A stretch of DNA of 64,000 bases from Bog-756 sp049517675 (lineage in GTDB: Bacteria; Actinomycetota; Acidimicrobiia; Acidimicrobiales; RAAP-2). The position numbers and the translations under genes are program-made. The notes beneath the pieces are model-generated. The model ran no database searches and was not told where the DNA came from. It worked only from the letters and a program-made list of their open reading frames with translations. Positions 50,159 through 59,254 of this stretch are shown here, piece after piece; the first letter of the stretch is position 1; each line of letters begins with the position of its first letter. The DNA is taken from positions 41,583 to 105,582 of the forward strand of contig JBEKRV010000006.1 in the NCBI GenBank assembly GCA_049517675.1, given 5' to 3'.

Positions 50159-51139
50159 ATGAAGCACGTCAATCTCGGCCGCACCGGGCTCCGCGTCTCG
50201 CGCGTGTGCCTCGGCATGATGAGCTTCGGCAACGACTCGGAACGGCCCTGGGTCCTCGACGAGGACGGAGCCGAGCCGATCGTCCGCGCCGCGGTCGAAG
50301 GCGGCGTCACCTTCTTCGACACCGCGGACACCTACTCGGCCGGGGCCAGCGAGATCGCCACCGGACGCCTCCTCCCGAAGTACCTGAGCCGGGACGAGAT
50401 GGTGGTGGCCACCAAGGTCTTCATGCCCATGACCCCGGGGGAGAACGGCGGCGGGCTCTCCCGCAAGCACGTCCTCTCGGCCATCGACGCGTCGCTGGCC
50501 CGCCTCGGTATGGACTACGTCGATCTCTACCAGATCCACCGGTGGGACGGCCGGACGCCGATCGAAGAGACCATGGAGGCGCTCCACGACGTGGTCCGGG
50601 CCGGCAAGGCCCGCTACATCGGTGCCTCCAGCATGTTCGCCTGGCAGTTCGCCAAGGCCCAGCACGTGGCCGACTCCCATGGATGGACACGGTTCGTGTC
50701 CATGCAGAACCACTACAACCTCATCTACCGGGAGGAGGAGCGTGAGATGATCCCCCAGTGCATCGACCAGGGGGTCGGGGTCATCCCGTGGAGCCCTCTG
50801 GCCCGCGGCGTCCTTGCCGGCAACCGCAGCCGGTCGGGTGAGAGGCACACCACCCGCTCGGGCACCGACGACTTCGCCAACTACCTCTACGGCCAACCGA
50901 CCGACTTCGACGTGGTGGACCGGGTGGCCGACGTCGCGGCGGAGCGTGGCGTTCCCGCCGCTCAGGTCGCCCTGGCCTGGTTGCTGCAGAAGCCGGGCGT
51001 GACCGCTCCCATCGTCGGGGCCACCAAGCCGGGTCACCTGGCCGACGCACTGGCGGCGGAGGACCTGACCCTCGAGGAGTCCGAGGTGGCCCGGCTGGAG
51101 GAGCCCTACGTCCCCCATCCGGTGCTCGGCCACTTCTGA
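50159..51139 (+). CDS. Aldo/keto reductase
   Basis: A 326-residue AKR: VNLGRTGLRVSRVCLGMMSFGN, FFDTADTYSAGASE (Asp/Tyr of the tetrad), VVATKV (Lys) and VDLYQIHRWD (His). The C-terminal NADPH pocket reads PIVGATKPGHLADALAAEDLTLEESEVARLEEPY. The protein is of the YajO/PdxI type that reduces many aldehydes and ketones with NADPH. ATG has CACGGAGGTCCCC just before it. It is divergent from the adaptor gene of the export operon across 137 bp. Confidence 0.93.
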   Translation: MKHVNLGRTGLRVSRVCLGMMSFGNDSERPWVLDEDGAEPIVRAAVEGGVTFFDTADTYSAGASEIATGRLLPKYLSRDEMVVATKVFMPMTPGENGGGLSRKHVLSAIDASLARLGMDYVDLYQIHRWDGRTPIEETMEALHDVVRAGKARYIGASSMFAWQFAKAQHVADSHGWTRFVSMQNHYNLIYREEEREMIPQCIDQGVGVIPWSPLARGVLAGNRSRSGERHTTRSGTDDFANYLYGQPTDFDVVDRVADVAAERGVPAAQVALAWLLQKPGVTAPIVGATKPGHLADALAAEDLTLEESEVARLEEPYVPHPVLGHF

Positions 51140-51266
51140 CCGCGGTCCCGGACCCGGTCGTCTCCGACGGGCACGGTCCGCCGCGGGCTCCGTGTACGGT
51201 GCCTCGTAGCGGCCGGGACCAGTCCCCGGCACGGACCAGGAGCGTTGCCATGATCGGAGCGTCGTC

Positions 51267-51956
51267 ATGATCGAGGACAGCGATGGCCGACCGGCGGCGG
51301 TCGACTTCCACTTCGACATCATGTGCCCGTATGCGTACCAGACCTCACTGTGGATCCGGAACGTCCGCGACGAGACGGGACTCGACATCCGGTGGAAGTT
51401 CTTCAGCCTCGAGGAGATCAACCGCGAAGAGGGCAAGAAGCACCCGTGGGAACGGGAGTGGTCCTACGGGTGGTCCATGATGCGGATCGGTGCGCTCCTG
51501 CGCCGCCAGGACATGGCGCTCCTCGACCGCTGGTACGCCGATGCCGGCCGGGCGCTCCACGTCGACGGGCGCAAGCCGCACCGTCCCGAGGTGGCGGAGG
51601 CCATCCTGGTCGAGATGGGTCTCGACCCCGCCCTCGTGCAGGCCGCCATCGAGGACCCCACCACGGCCGACGAGGTCCTCGCCGAGCACGAGCGGGTGGT
51701 GGGCAAGGGAGGGTTCGGTGTCCCCACGATGATCTTCGACGACGACCAGGCGCTGTTCGGCCCGGTCCTGGTCGACCCTCCCTCGGGCGCGGCCGCCGTA
51801 CGGCTGTGGGACCTCACCGTCGGCTGGCTCGACTTCCCCCGGGTCTACGAGGTCCAACGCCCGAAGGGCCCGGCCGACATCGATGCCATCGCGACCGCCT
51901 TCTCCCCCTACCTGGAGGCCCGGGACTGGTTCTCGGTGCAGAAGCCGACGCCATGA
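51267..51956 (+). CDS. DsbA-family protein with single active-site cysteine
   Basis: A 229-residue thioredoxin-fold protein with a helical insertion. The N-terminal AVDFHFDIMCPYAYQTSLWIRN shows MCPYAY: one cysteine with the second Cys of CxxC replaced, as in 2-hydroxychromene-2-carboxylate isomerase, mycothiol-dependent nitroreductases and FrnE-like proteins. KGGFGVPTMIFDDDQALFGPV carries the cis-Pro. No signal peptide, so it is cytosolic. In Actinobacteria, mycothiol-linked conjugation or reduction is a plausible role. Confidence 0.88.
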   Translation: MIEDSDGRPAAVDFHFDIMCPYAYQTSLWIRNVRDETGLDIRWKFFSLEEINREEGKKHPWEREWSYGWSMMRIGALLRRQDMALLDRWYADAGRALHVDGRKPHRPEVAEAILVEMGLDPALVQAAIEDPTTADEVLAEHERVVGKGGFGVPTMIFDDDQALFGPVLVDPPSGAAAVRLWDLTVGWLDFPRVYEVQRPKGPADIDAIATAFSPYLEARDWFSVQKPTP

Positions 51957-51989
51957 CCCGGGCGGTGGCGACGTGACAGGTCCGGCACC

Positions 51990-53003
<1,014 letters not shown>

Positions 53004-53101
53004 CTCCCACGACCTGCGGATCCCGGCGCGCGGGCCGGCGACCACTACGCTCGTGACCACACCAGGAGAACCGGGTTCGGCACCACACGGAGGAGCGGTT
53101 G

Positions 53102-53557
53102 ATGACCGACACACAGGCAGACAAGGACGGGGCCGTCATCGTCGGCTTCGACGGTTCGGACGCTGCGACGGACGCGGTCCGGTGGGCGGCCGACCAGGCC
53201 GTGCGCACCGGATCCCGCCTGGAACTGGTCATCGCGTGGGAGTACCCGACCTCGTGGGGCAACACCATCCCGCTCCCCGACGACTACGACCCGGCCGCCG
53301 ACGCACAGGCGGTCCTCGACCCGGTCGTCGAGCGCCTGCACACCGACTTCCCGTCACTCGAGGTCCGCACCCACGTCCTCGAGGGTAACCCGGGCGACGT
53401 CCTGGTCGAGGCCTCACGCCATGCGTCGCTCCTGGTGGTGGCCAGCCGGGGACACCGGGCGCTCGCCGGGTTGGTGCTCGGCTCGGTCAGCCAGCACTGC
53501 GCGACCCACGCCGCGTGTCCGGTGGTCGTCTATCGGGAGCCGAAGCCCACGGGGTGA
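53102..53557 (+). CDS. Universal stress protein (UspA family)
   Basis: A 151-residue protein with AVIVGFDGSDAATDAVRWAADQAVRTGSRLELV at the start and ASLLVVASRGHRALAGLVLGSVSQHCATHAACPVVVY at the end. The GxxG-9x-GS-type ATP-binding end (RGHRALAGLVLGSVS) is intact. ATG 53102 has GGAGGAG upstream. Single copy, not in an operon with its neighbours. Typical function is ATP-dependent stress signalling. Confidence 0.94.
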   Translation: MTDTQADKDGAVIVGFDGSDAATDAVRWAADQAVRTGSRLELVIAWEYPTSWGNTIPLPDDYDPAADAQAVLDPVVERLHTDFPSLEVRTHVLEGNPGDVLVEASRHASLLVVASRGHRALAGLVLGSVSQHCATHAACPVVVYREPKPTG

Positions 53558-53620
53558 CCGGCGCGCTCCCGGCGGTCATGACCGGGGGCATCCGCGCTGG
53601 CGCGCCCCCCCGGCGTGTGG

Positions 53621-54265
53621 TCAGGTCACCGCCGACAGGCTGCTCGCCCAATTCTTCGCCCCTGTCGGCGGGATCGCCGGGTCGCACCCTCCGCCGGCGG
53701 GTGCCGTGCTCTCCCCGTAGAACGTGCCGGCTCCGGTCGGGGCACGGGTGGGACCGCCGCCCGCCGCCTGAAGGTTCGGACCGTAGGGCCCGACCGTGTC
53801 GATCACGGGCTGCAGATTGTCGACGACCCACCAGCAGGACGCCGTGACCCCGGAGTAGGAGACGACCGCGATTCCGTTGCCGTCGGCCGACACGTAGAAG
53901 TCGACAGGTCCCTGCACCGAGACCGTCGTCGTGGCGCTCGGGGTCGACTGGCTCCACGACAGCGAGGGCTCGCTGGCGGACATGATCGTCGGAGTGAGGC
54001 CGGAGTACGTCTGTCCGCGTTGGGAGGCCTGGGACTTCAGTGCGGTGAGCGCGGTATTGAGGTTGGACTGGTCGGCCCGATCGTTCGCGGCACCGGTCGC
54101 TCCCATGAAGGTGGGGACGGCGGTCGCCAGCAGGATGGCCATGATCATCAGGACCACCATGATTTCGACCAGCGTGAACCCGTCGTCCCCACCGGTAGCA
54201 GGCATGACGAAGCTGCCCCGGGAGCCCCTCCGTGCCGCTGAGCATTGCTCGTAGAACGGAGACAT
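53621..54265 (-). CDS. Type IV pilin-like (prepilin) protein
   Basis: A 214-residue prepilin. A leader with an acidic GDDG end is followed by G29|FTLVEIMVVLMIMAILLATAVP: prepilin-peptidase site, Glu at position +5 and a ~20-residue hydrophobic helix. The remainder has a helix with LNTALTALKSQ and a C-terminal globular part with SCWWVVDN and GGCDPAIPP (two cysteines, possible disulfide loop). ATG 54205 (MPATGGDDG) would give a shorter 9-residue leader; I kept 54265. No assembly ATPase, peptidase or other pilin gene is in the window, so it may be a minor pilin or pseudopilin relying on genes elsewhere. Confidence 0.83.
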   Translation of the reverse strand: MSPFYEQCSAARRGSRGSFVMPATGGDDGFTLVEIMVVLMIMAILLATAVPTFMGATGAANDRADQSNLNTALTALKSQASQRGQTYSGLTPTIMSASEPSLSWSQSTPSATTTVSVQGPVDFYVSADGNGIAVVSYSGVTASCWWVVDNLQPVIDTVGPYGPNLQAAGGGPTRAPTGAGTFYGESTAPAGGGCDPAIPPTGAKNWASSLSAVT

Positions 54266-54533
54266 GCGTTCCCCATCGGCAACTACGTCCGATGTCTTGA
54301 CCTGGTGATCGGACCCGACGTGTGGCCGGTTGTTCCCTGTTGAAGGAGCATCGGATCATGGTGCGACGGTCGAAACCCGTGCTTCGGATATGACCGGAAT
54401 GTGATCGGACCGGCAGCGGCGAGTTCGCGATTGTCGGCTGCCCCCGCGCCGACATGTCGGCGAGTGGAGCATTGTGGACGAGAATTGACGTCCGTCGGTT
54501 GTCATCCCTGCCCCGGCCTCTCAAACTGATCGC

Positions 54534-55250
54534 ATGACCTTCGGATGCAAGATTGCCCGTGTGGTGAGCACGGGGCTGCTCGTGTTCCTCGGTGCGATCT
54601 GGCTCGCGTCCGGAGGGCCGGCCTGGGCCAGGACGCCGGATCCAGGGATCACCGGGCTGGCAGCCTCACCCACCACGGTCACCACCGCCCATGGCCAGTC
54701 GACGATTTCGGCCTCGGTGTCGAATGCCACCTCGTGCACCCTCTCGGCCACGCCAGCACTGTTCTCTGGTGCCGGTGCGGTCAGTTGATTGGGCGGTACG
54801 GTCGACCAGGTCATGGGCTTCCCCTACGACTCCTCGCGAATGCCGAAGAATGGCATCGCCTACCGGATCACCCTGACTGCCTCCGGTCCTGGGGGCAAGA
54901 GGTCGAAGAAGGTCAGAGTCAAGGTCTTGCCTGGAGCTGGTGGAGTAGCGCTCTCGGGGGTGAGGACTGTCGTGAGCGCCGACTACAGCTCCTATTCCGC
55001 ACTCCTCACCTCGGGCGGGGAGGACTGCTGGGGCAGTCGTGGATCCGGCCGGCTCGGGAATGGACCCTTCCCCGACAGCGACACACCGATCCAGGTGGTG
55101 CCCCCTCCCGGCCCCGCATTGCGGGATTGCACGTCTCCCTTACGCCGATCGCTTCGCGACATCCTCGGAGCATCCGCGCCAGAATTCGAGCATGACAGAG
55201 GGAGCTCGACAACACCACTGAGGAGTGGAGCCATCCCCTCTACGATGTGA
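54534..55250 (+). pseudogene. Broken RCC1-repeat secreted protein
   Basis: A signal peptide (RVVSTGLLVFLGAIWLASGGPAWA) and an Ig-like start (ITGLAASPTTVTTAHGQSTISASVSNATSCTLSATP) lead to a TGA at 54786-54788 in the same frame. Reading continues beyond it as GGTVDQVMGFPYDSSRMPKNGIAYRITLTASGPGGKRSKKVRVKV, then one RCC1 blade (SALLTSGGEDCWGSRGSGRLGNGPF). The blade is followed by unrelated sequence and a stop, where intact family members have six or more blades. One nonsense change plus a 3' truncation is the simplest reading. It sits next to the YbjQ-like genes in less GC-rich DNA. Confidence 0.7.
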
Positions 55251-55284
55251 CGATGACGTCGGACAGCTGCTCGGAGGTGTGCTG

Positions 55285-56106
55285 ATGTCGGGTCACGAAC
55301 CCTCGATCGAGGGTCTCCCTCACGAGGCGCTGGAGCGCTTGCACGATCTCGAGCCCACCGGAGGGAGCCGGGGTCTATTCACCAGCGACCTCACCGTGAA
55401 CGAATTCATGCTGGTCAGGGAAGCGGGTTTCCGGCCGCGTGGACTCGTGTTCGGGAGTTCGATCTTCCACGTCGGGGTGCAGGGTCGGAGGTGGGGAAAG
55501 AACGTCGAACTCGCCAAGTTGACCGCAGCGCTCTATTCGGCCCGCGAGCTGGCGATGACGCGCATGGAGGAAGAGGCGGACGTCCTTGAGGCTGACGGTA
55601 TCGTCGGCGTGCGTCTGGACATCAAGTACTACGACTGGGGAAAGCACTCTGCAGAGTTCATCGCCATCGGTACGGCCGTGAGCGCGACCGAACCTGGCGA
55701 TTGGCGGACGAAAAAGGGTCTGCCGTTCACCAGCGATCTGAGCGGACAGGATTTCTGGACCCTTCTTCAGACCGGCTATGCGCCGGTAGGGCTCGTGCTC
55801 GGAAACTGCGTTTACCACGTGGGGCACCGCAATGCGATTGGAGCGATCAACCAATACCCGCGCAATATGGAGCAACCGAAGGTCACCCAGGCTCTCTACG
55901 AGGCCCGGGAACTGGCCATGGCCCGAATGCAGGATGAAGCCGGCTCTCTCGGGGCTGAGGGAGTCGTAGGGGTGCAGCTCGTGGAGAAATCACACATGAT
56001 GAGCAGCCACATCATCGAGTTTCTCGCCGTGGGGACCGCAGTGCGACCGATCGCCGGCGATCACGCCCTGGCACTTCCGCAACTGACGCTGAGTCTCGAC
56101 AGCTAG
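55285..56106 (+). CDS. Tandem YbjQ/PF01906-like (heavy-metal-binding domain) protein A
   Basis: A 273-residue protein with two copies of one domain, residues ~30-135 and ~150-265. Each starts with FTSDL(T/S) then a GFxPxGLVxGxxxFHVG or GYAPVGLVLGNCVYHVG segment, and ends with YxARELAMxRMxxEAxxLxAxGxVGVxL...EFxAxGTAV, the PF01906 (YbjQ) consensus. PF01906 proteins form decamers and are labelled heavy-metal-binding from one structure; function is unknown. ATG 55285 has CGGAGGTGTGCTG before it. It is first in a run of three related genes. Confidence 0.85.
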   Translation: MSGHEPSIEGLPHEALERLHDLEPTGGSRGLFTSDLTVNEFMLVREAGFRPRGLVFGSSIFHVGVQGRRWGKNVELAKLTAALYSARELAMTRMEEEADVLEADGIVGVRLDIKYYDWGKHSAEFIAIGTAVSATEPGDWRTKKGLPFTSDLSGQDFWTLLQTGYAPVGLVLGNCVYHVGHRNAIGAINQYPRNMEQPKVTQALYEARELAMARMQDEAGSLGAEGVVGVQLVEKSHMMSSHIIEFLAVGTAVRPIAGDHALALPQLTLSLDS

Positions 56107-56123
56107 CCGGGGCGGAACGTCGA

Positions 56124-57059
56124 GTGAACAGCTCCCGATGGCCACCTTCGTCCACGGCCTCGATCGCCGCACAGCTCATCTCGTCCCACGAGGTCGTGGT
56201 CGACCACGTCAAGGCGAACACCAGCACCTCCGTACAGCCCCGCGATTTCGGTGACCGCGTCGAGATCCCGGTGTCCACGGACCTCACCGTCGATGAATGG
56301 CTTCTTGTCGACGATTCGGGATACGAGCCGTGTGGCCTTCTCTTCGGAGTGGCCGTTTTCCACATCGGCTTGATCGGCGTGCTGACTGGTAACGGCGAGG
56401 TCGACACGCTGTCCAGCGCGCTCCTCCATGCTCGGGAACTGGCAACCGGAAGGCTCCGGACCGAAGCACAGCGTGTCGGAGCGACAGGTGTCATCGGGGT
56501 GCGACTGACGATCGACCCCCTCGACGGGAAGAGCCATCTCGCGCGCTTCACTGCCATTGGTACCGGCATTCGCCCAAAGGCCCCGGCAGCAAGGAGGGAG
56601 GACCGACCGGCGACCGCATTCCTCTCCGCCCTTTCGGGCCAGGAGTTTGCTCTGCTCCTGAGAGGAGACCTGCTTCCCGTCGGCCTGGTCATGGGGGTGT
56701 GCGTCTACCACGTGCGGCGCCTGGGGCCTCTGACCTGGCTGAAGATGTACCCGCGCAGCATCGAGATGCCCAGCTACACCTCGGCTCTCCATGAGGCACG
56801 AGAGCTGGCGATGGGACGCCTCCAAGCCGAAGCACTGGCATTGCGGGCTGAAGGCGTCGTAGGCATGACTACGTCCGAGTTCTCCCATGTCTGGGGTAGC
56901 CACGTCATAGAGTTCTTCGCCATGGGTACCGCTGTGACATCAATTGCCAGCGGGCAGGGGCAGCTTGCACCCACGTTCGTGCTCTCGACACGTGACACGG
57001 TCGTCTCAGACCCTGGCGCCATCCTCGGTGACGACGAAGGAAACGGGGACGACAGATGA
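56124..57059 (+). CDS. Tandem YbjQ/PF01906-like protein B
   Basis: A 311-residue relative of protein A, also with two domains: STDLTVDEWLLVDDSGYEPCGLLFGVAVFHIG with LLHARELATGRLRTEAQRVGATGVIGVRL, and SALSGQEFALLLRGDLLPVGLVMGVCVYHVRR with LHEARELAMGRLQAEALALRAEGVVGM. A longer basic/hydrophilic N-terminus and a C-terminal acidic tail differ from A. GTG 56124 lies 17 bp after A's stop; its own stop overlaps the start of C (ATGA, 57056-57059). The three genes therefore form an operon with likely heteromeric products. Confidence 0.83.
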   Translation: MNSSRWPPSSTASIAAQLISSHEVVVDHVKANTSTSVQPRDFGDRVEIPVSTDLTVDEWLLVDDSGYEPCGLLFGVAVFHIGLIGVLTGNGEVDTLSSALLHARELATGRLRTEAQRVGATGVIGVRLTIDPLDGKSHLARFTAIGTGIRPKAPAARREDRPATAFLSALSGQEFALLLRGDLLPVGLVMGVCVYHVRRLGPLTWLKMYPRSIEMPSYTSALHEARELAMGRLQAEALALRAEGVVGMTTSEFSHVWGSHVIEFFAMGTAVTSIASGQGQLAPTFVLSTRDTVVSDPGAILGDDEGNGDDR

Positions 57060-58051
57060 CAGACGATCCCGTGGAGACCGAGCGGGATTCGACCAACCCA
57101 CGCGCCCCGCGCCTCCAAGGCCTTCCCCCGTCGGGGAATCGGCGGATCGGTGATGTGCGGGCGGGCGCGCCATGGAGTAGTCAACAAGCCGTCGGTGCCG
57201 AGGCGACCCTCCGTGACCTCGGTTTCGAGCCGGCGGGGGTAGTCACGGGGAGTGTGTATTCGTACGGATATCCCTATCAAGATCGACTTCGATCCAGCTC
57301 AGGTTCATCGTACGGCTCCGGCAGATATGCAAACTCGACCATCGATGGTCCGATGCTGACCAAGAGGTCGCGTGGATACGTCCATGATTGGTCGATCAGC
57401 AAATCGGGCCAACCCGTCATGGACACGGGATGGACCTGGGAGGCGACGCGTTCACAGCAGCGCCATCGCCGTATCGCCAATGAGGCGATCGATCATCTCG
57501 TGGTGGAGGCACGAGCGATCGGAGCGCACGGCGTCGTAGGCATACAAATAGGAGTTACGGACATGGGTCAGGACGGCGTCGGCGTCGATGTCTACGAACT
57601 GTCGCTCGTGGGAACGGCTGTCCGGGCCGCCGGGGTCGGGCCGATCAAGCACCCCTATACGACACACCTGACTGCGACGGACGTGGCGAAGCTCATCGCC
57701 CATGGCTACGCCCCGGTCTCCTTCCACGTCGGAATATCCGTCGTCTGCGCCCAGTTGGGTGCAACCACGAGGTCCAGGCTCCGCTCGATGAACAACGGAG
57801 AAGTGGAGCAGTACTCGGAAGTGACGGAGAAGAGTTTGCAAATTGCCCGCCGAGACCTCGAACGTACGAACCCTTCCACGGGGACAGTCGTCCTTGCCAC
57901 GACCCCGCTCATACACATCAGCCGATCCCTCAATACGACCTACGGGGCAACGGTCCACATTCCCGGATCAAGGGTGAGGCGATTCAAGCACTCGGCCGTC
58001 CGATCCCGACTTCACTACCAGCCGATCGTTCGGTTGAACGAGCACCCTTGA
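57056..58051 (+). CDS. Divergent YbjQ/PF01906-like protein C
   Basis: A 331-residue, more divergent member. The first domain (EATLRDLGFEPAGVVTGSVYSYGYPYQD... HRRIANEAIDHLVVEARAIGAHGVVGIQIGVTDMG... LSLVGTAVRAAG) has a Ser/Tyr/Gly-rich insertion of ~55 residues; the second (HLTATDVAKLIAHGYAPVSFHVGISVVCAQLGAT... LQIARRDLERTNPSTG) has lost the GVVGV end, so the ligand site may be dead. No signal peptide. It overlaps gene B's stop by 4 bp. Different degrees of decay across the three suggest an old triplication. Confidence 0.78.
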   Translation: MTDDPVETERDSTNPRAPRLQGLPPSGNRRIGDVRAGAPWSSQQAVGAEATLRDLGFEPAGVVTGSVYSYGYPYQDRLRSSSGSSYGSGRYANSTIDGPMLTKRSRGYVHDWSISKSGQPVMDTGWTWEATRSQQRHRRIANEAIDHLVVEARAIGAHGVVGIQIGVTDMGQDGVGVDVYELSLVGTAVRAAGVGPIKHPYTTHLTATDVAKLIAHGYAPVSFHVGISVVCAQLGATTRSRLRSMNNGEVEQYSEVTEKSLQIARRDLERTNPSTGTVVLATTPLIHISRSLNTTYGATVHIPGSRVRRFKHSAVRSRLHYQPIVRLNEHP

Positions 58052-58106
58052 TGGCCGGTCGTCGGACCTGTCACGGCCGGTGTCCGCAGTGCTCGGTGTG
58101 GCGCCC

Positions 58107-59072
58107 CTACGGCACGATGACGATTCGCTCGCCGGTCACGTCGGGTTCGACCCATGCGACCGCGACATCACGGAGCGGGACAGCGCGGACCGCGACTCCG
58201 AGCGCGCCCGAGTCGATCTCGTCGATCAGCGAGGGCAACTCGGCCAGATAGCCCCGGGTCGAGATGGCTCCCTGGCCGACTCCCTGGATGCGGAGGTTCG
58301 CGGAGCGCAAGGCCACAGAGGGCAGTTCCAAGGTCGGTCCCGCCACGGCACCGATCTGGATCCAGTCGAGTTCCCGGCTCCGGTCGGATCGCGCCTTCAG
58401 GAGGGCCATCATCGCCTTCTCCGCCGGGTCGCCCCAGAGATAGTCGATGACGATGTCGACCTCGGCCGCCGCGTTCCCCAGCGCCCTCGCCGTCGCGTCG
58501 GGGTCTTCGGTGAGCTGCACGGTCTCGTCGGCACCGAGGCCCTCGATCGCCACGAGGCGGTCGACGTCCCGACCGGCACCCACGACGCGACCCGCTCCCA
58601 GCCGTTTGGCGACCCGGACGGCCATCGTCCCGGCACTACCGGTTGCGCCGAGCACCAACACGGCCTGGCCCTTCTGGATGGGCACGCGGCGACGTAGTGC
58701 GACCCAGGATGACATCGCCGGGTTCATCGCCGCAGCCACCCTGACGGCATCTGCGTCGTCCGGAATCGGGACCATCCGCCGAGTGTCCACGACTGTCCGT
58801 TCGGCCATCGGCCCCGGAAGCTCATCGTCGGCGACGAAGTAGACGCGGGTGCCGTCGGCCCGTCGGGCTACACCGTCGACACCAGGGATCAGAGGGAGCT
58901 GTCCGGTGCTCGTGTAGTGCCTGCCCGCCGCGCCGGAGCGAACACGTGGATGAAGACCGACCGCCAGGACATCGACGAGCTCCTGGTCCTCGCCCGGCGT
59001 CGGCACGTCGATCTCCTGCCATCGCGGAGGCTCCTCGAAGGACGTGACGACCGCCGCATGCATCGTCGCCAC
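58107..59072 (-). CDS. MDR-family (quinone oxidoreductase-like) reductase
   Basis: A ~321-residue medium-chain dehydrogenase/reductase without the catalytic zinc cysteines. VLVLGATGSAGTMAVRVAKRLGAGRVVGAGRD is the NADPH-binding loop (GATGSAG), and EVDIVIDYLWG follows. The N-terminal GroES-like part (MHAAVVTSFEEPPRWQEIDVP...GVDGVARRADGTRVYFV) is complete. GTG 59072 has AGGGGGAGCAGTCCT upstream; ATG 59063 (MHAAVV) is the alternative. Expected to reduce enones, quinones or enoyl-type substrates with NADPH. It is convergent with the YbjQ-like genes. Confidence 0.9.
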   Translation of the reverse strand: MATMHAAVVTSFEEPPRWQEIDVPTPGEDQELVDVLAVGLHPRVRSGAAGRHYTSTGQLPLIPGVDGVARRADGTRVYFVADDELPGPMAERTVVDTRRMVPIPDDADAVRVAAAMNPAMSSWVALRRRVPIQKGQAVLVLGATGSAGTMAVRVAKRLGAGRVVGAGRDVDRLVAIEGLGADETVQLTEDPDATARALGNAAAEVDIVIDYLWGDPAEKAMMALLKARSDRSRELDWIQIGAVAGPTLELPSVALRSANLRIQGVGQGAISTRGYLAELPSLIDEIDSGALGVAVRAVPLRDVAVAWVEPDVTGERIVIVP

Positions 59073-59254
59073 AGGACTGCTCCCCCTGTGCCTGATCGAC
59101 GGCACATCATCGCGGATACCGACTGGCTGCAGACTCCGAATGTACCGGACGAGATGGGCCCGGACCGCGCGGATCCCGGGTATACCACGACGCCGGATCG
59201 ACGGGGCAACACCTCCCGCCGGCGCAGTCCCGATCCGGATCCCCCCGGGGTCGG

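Noticed and set aside
54786..54788. TGA in the RCC1-like gene as a selenocysteine codon
   Set aside because: No SECIS-like hairpin is visible next to it and the protein is truncated soon after; a nonsense mutation is simpler.
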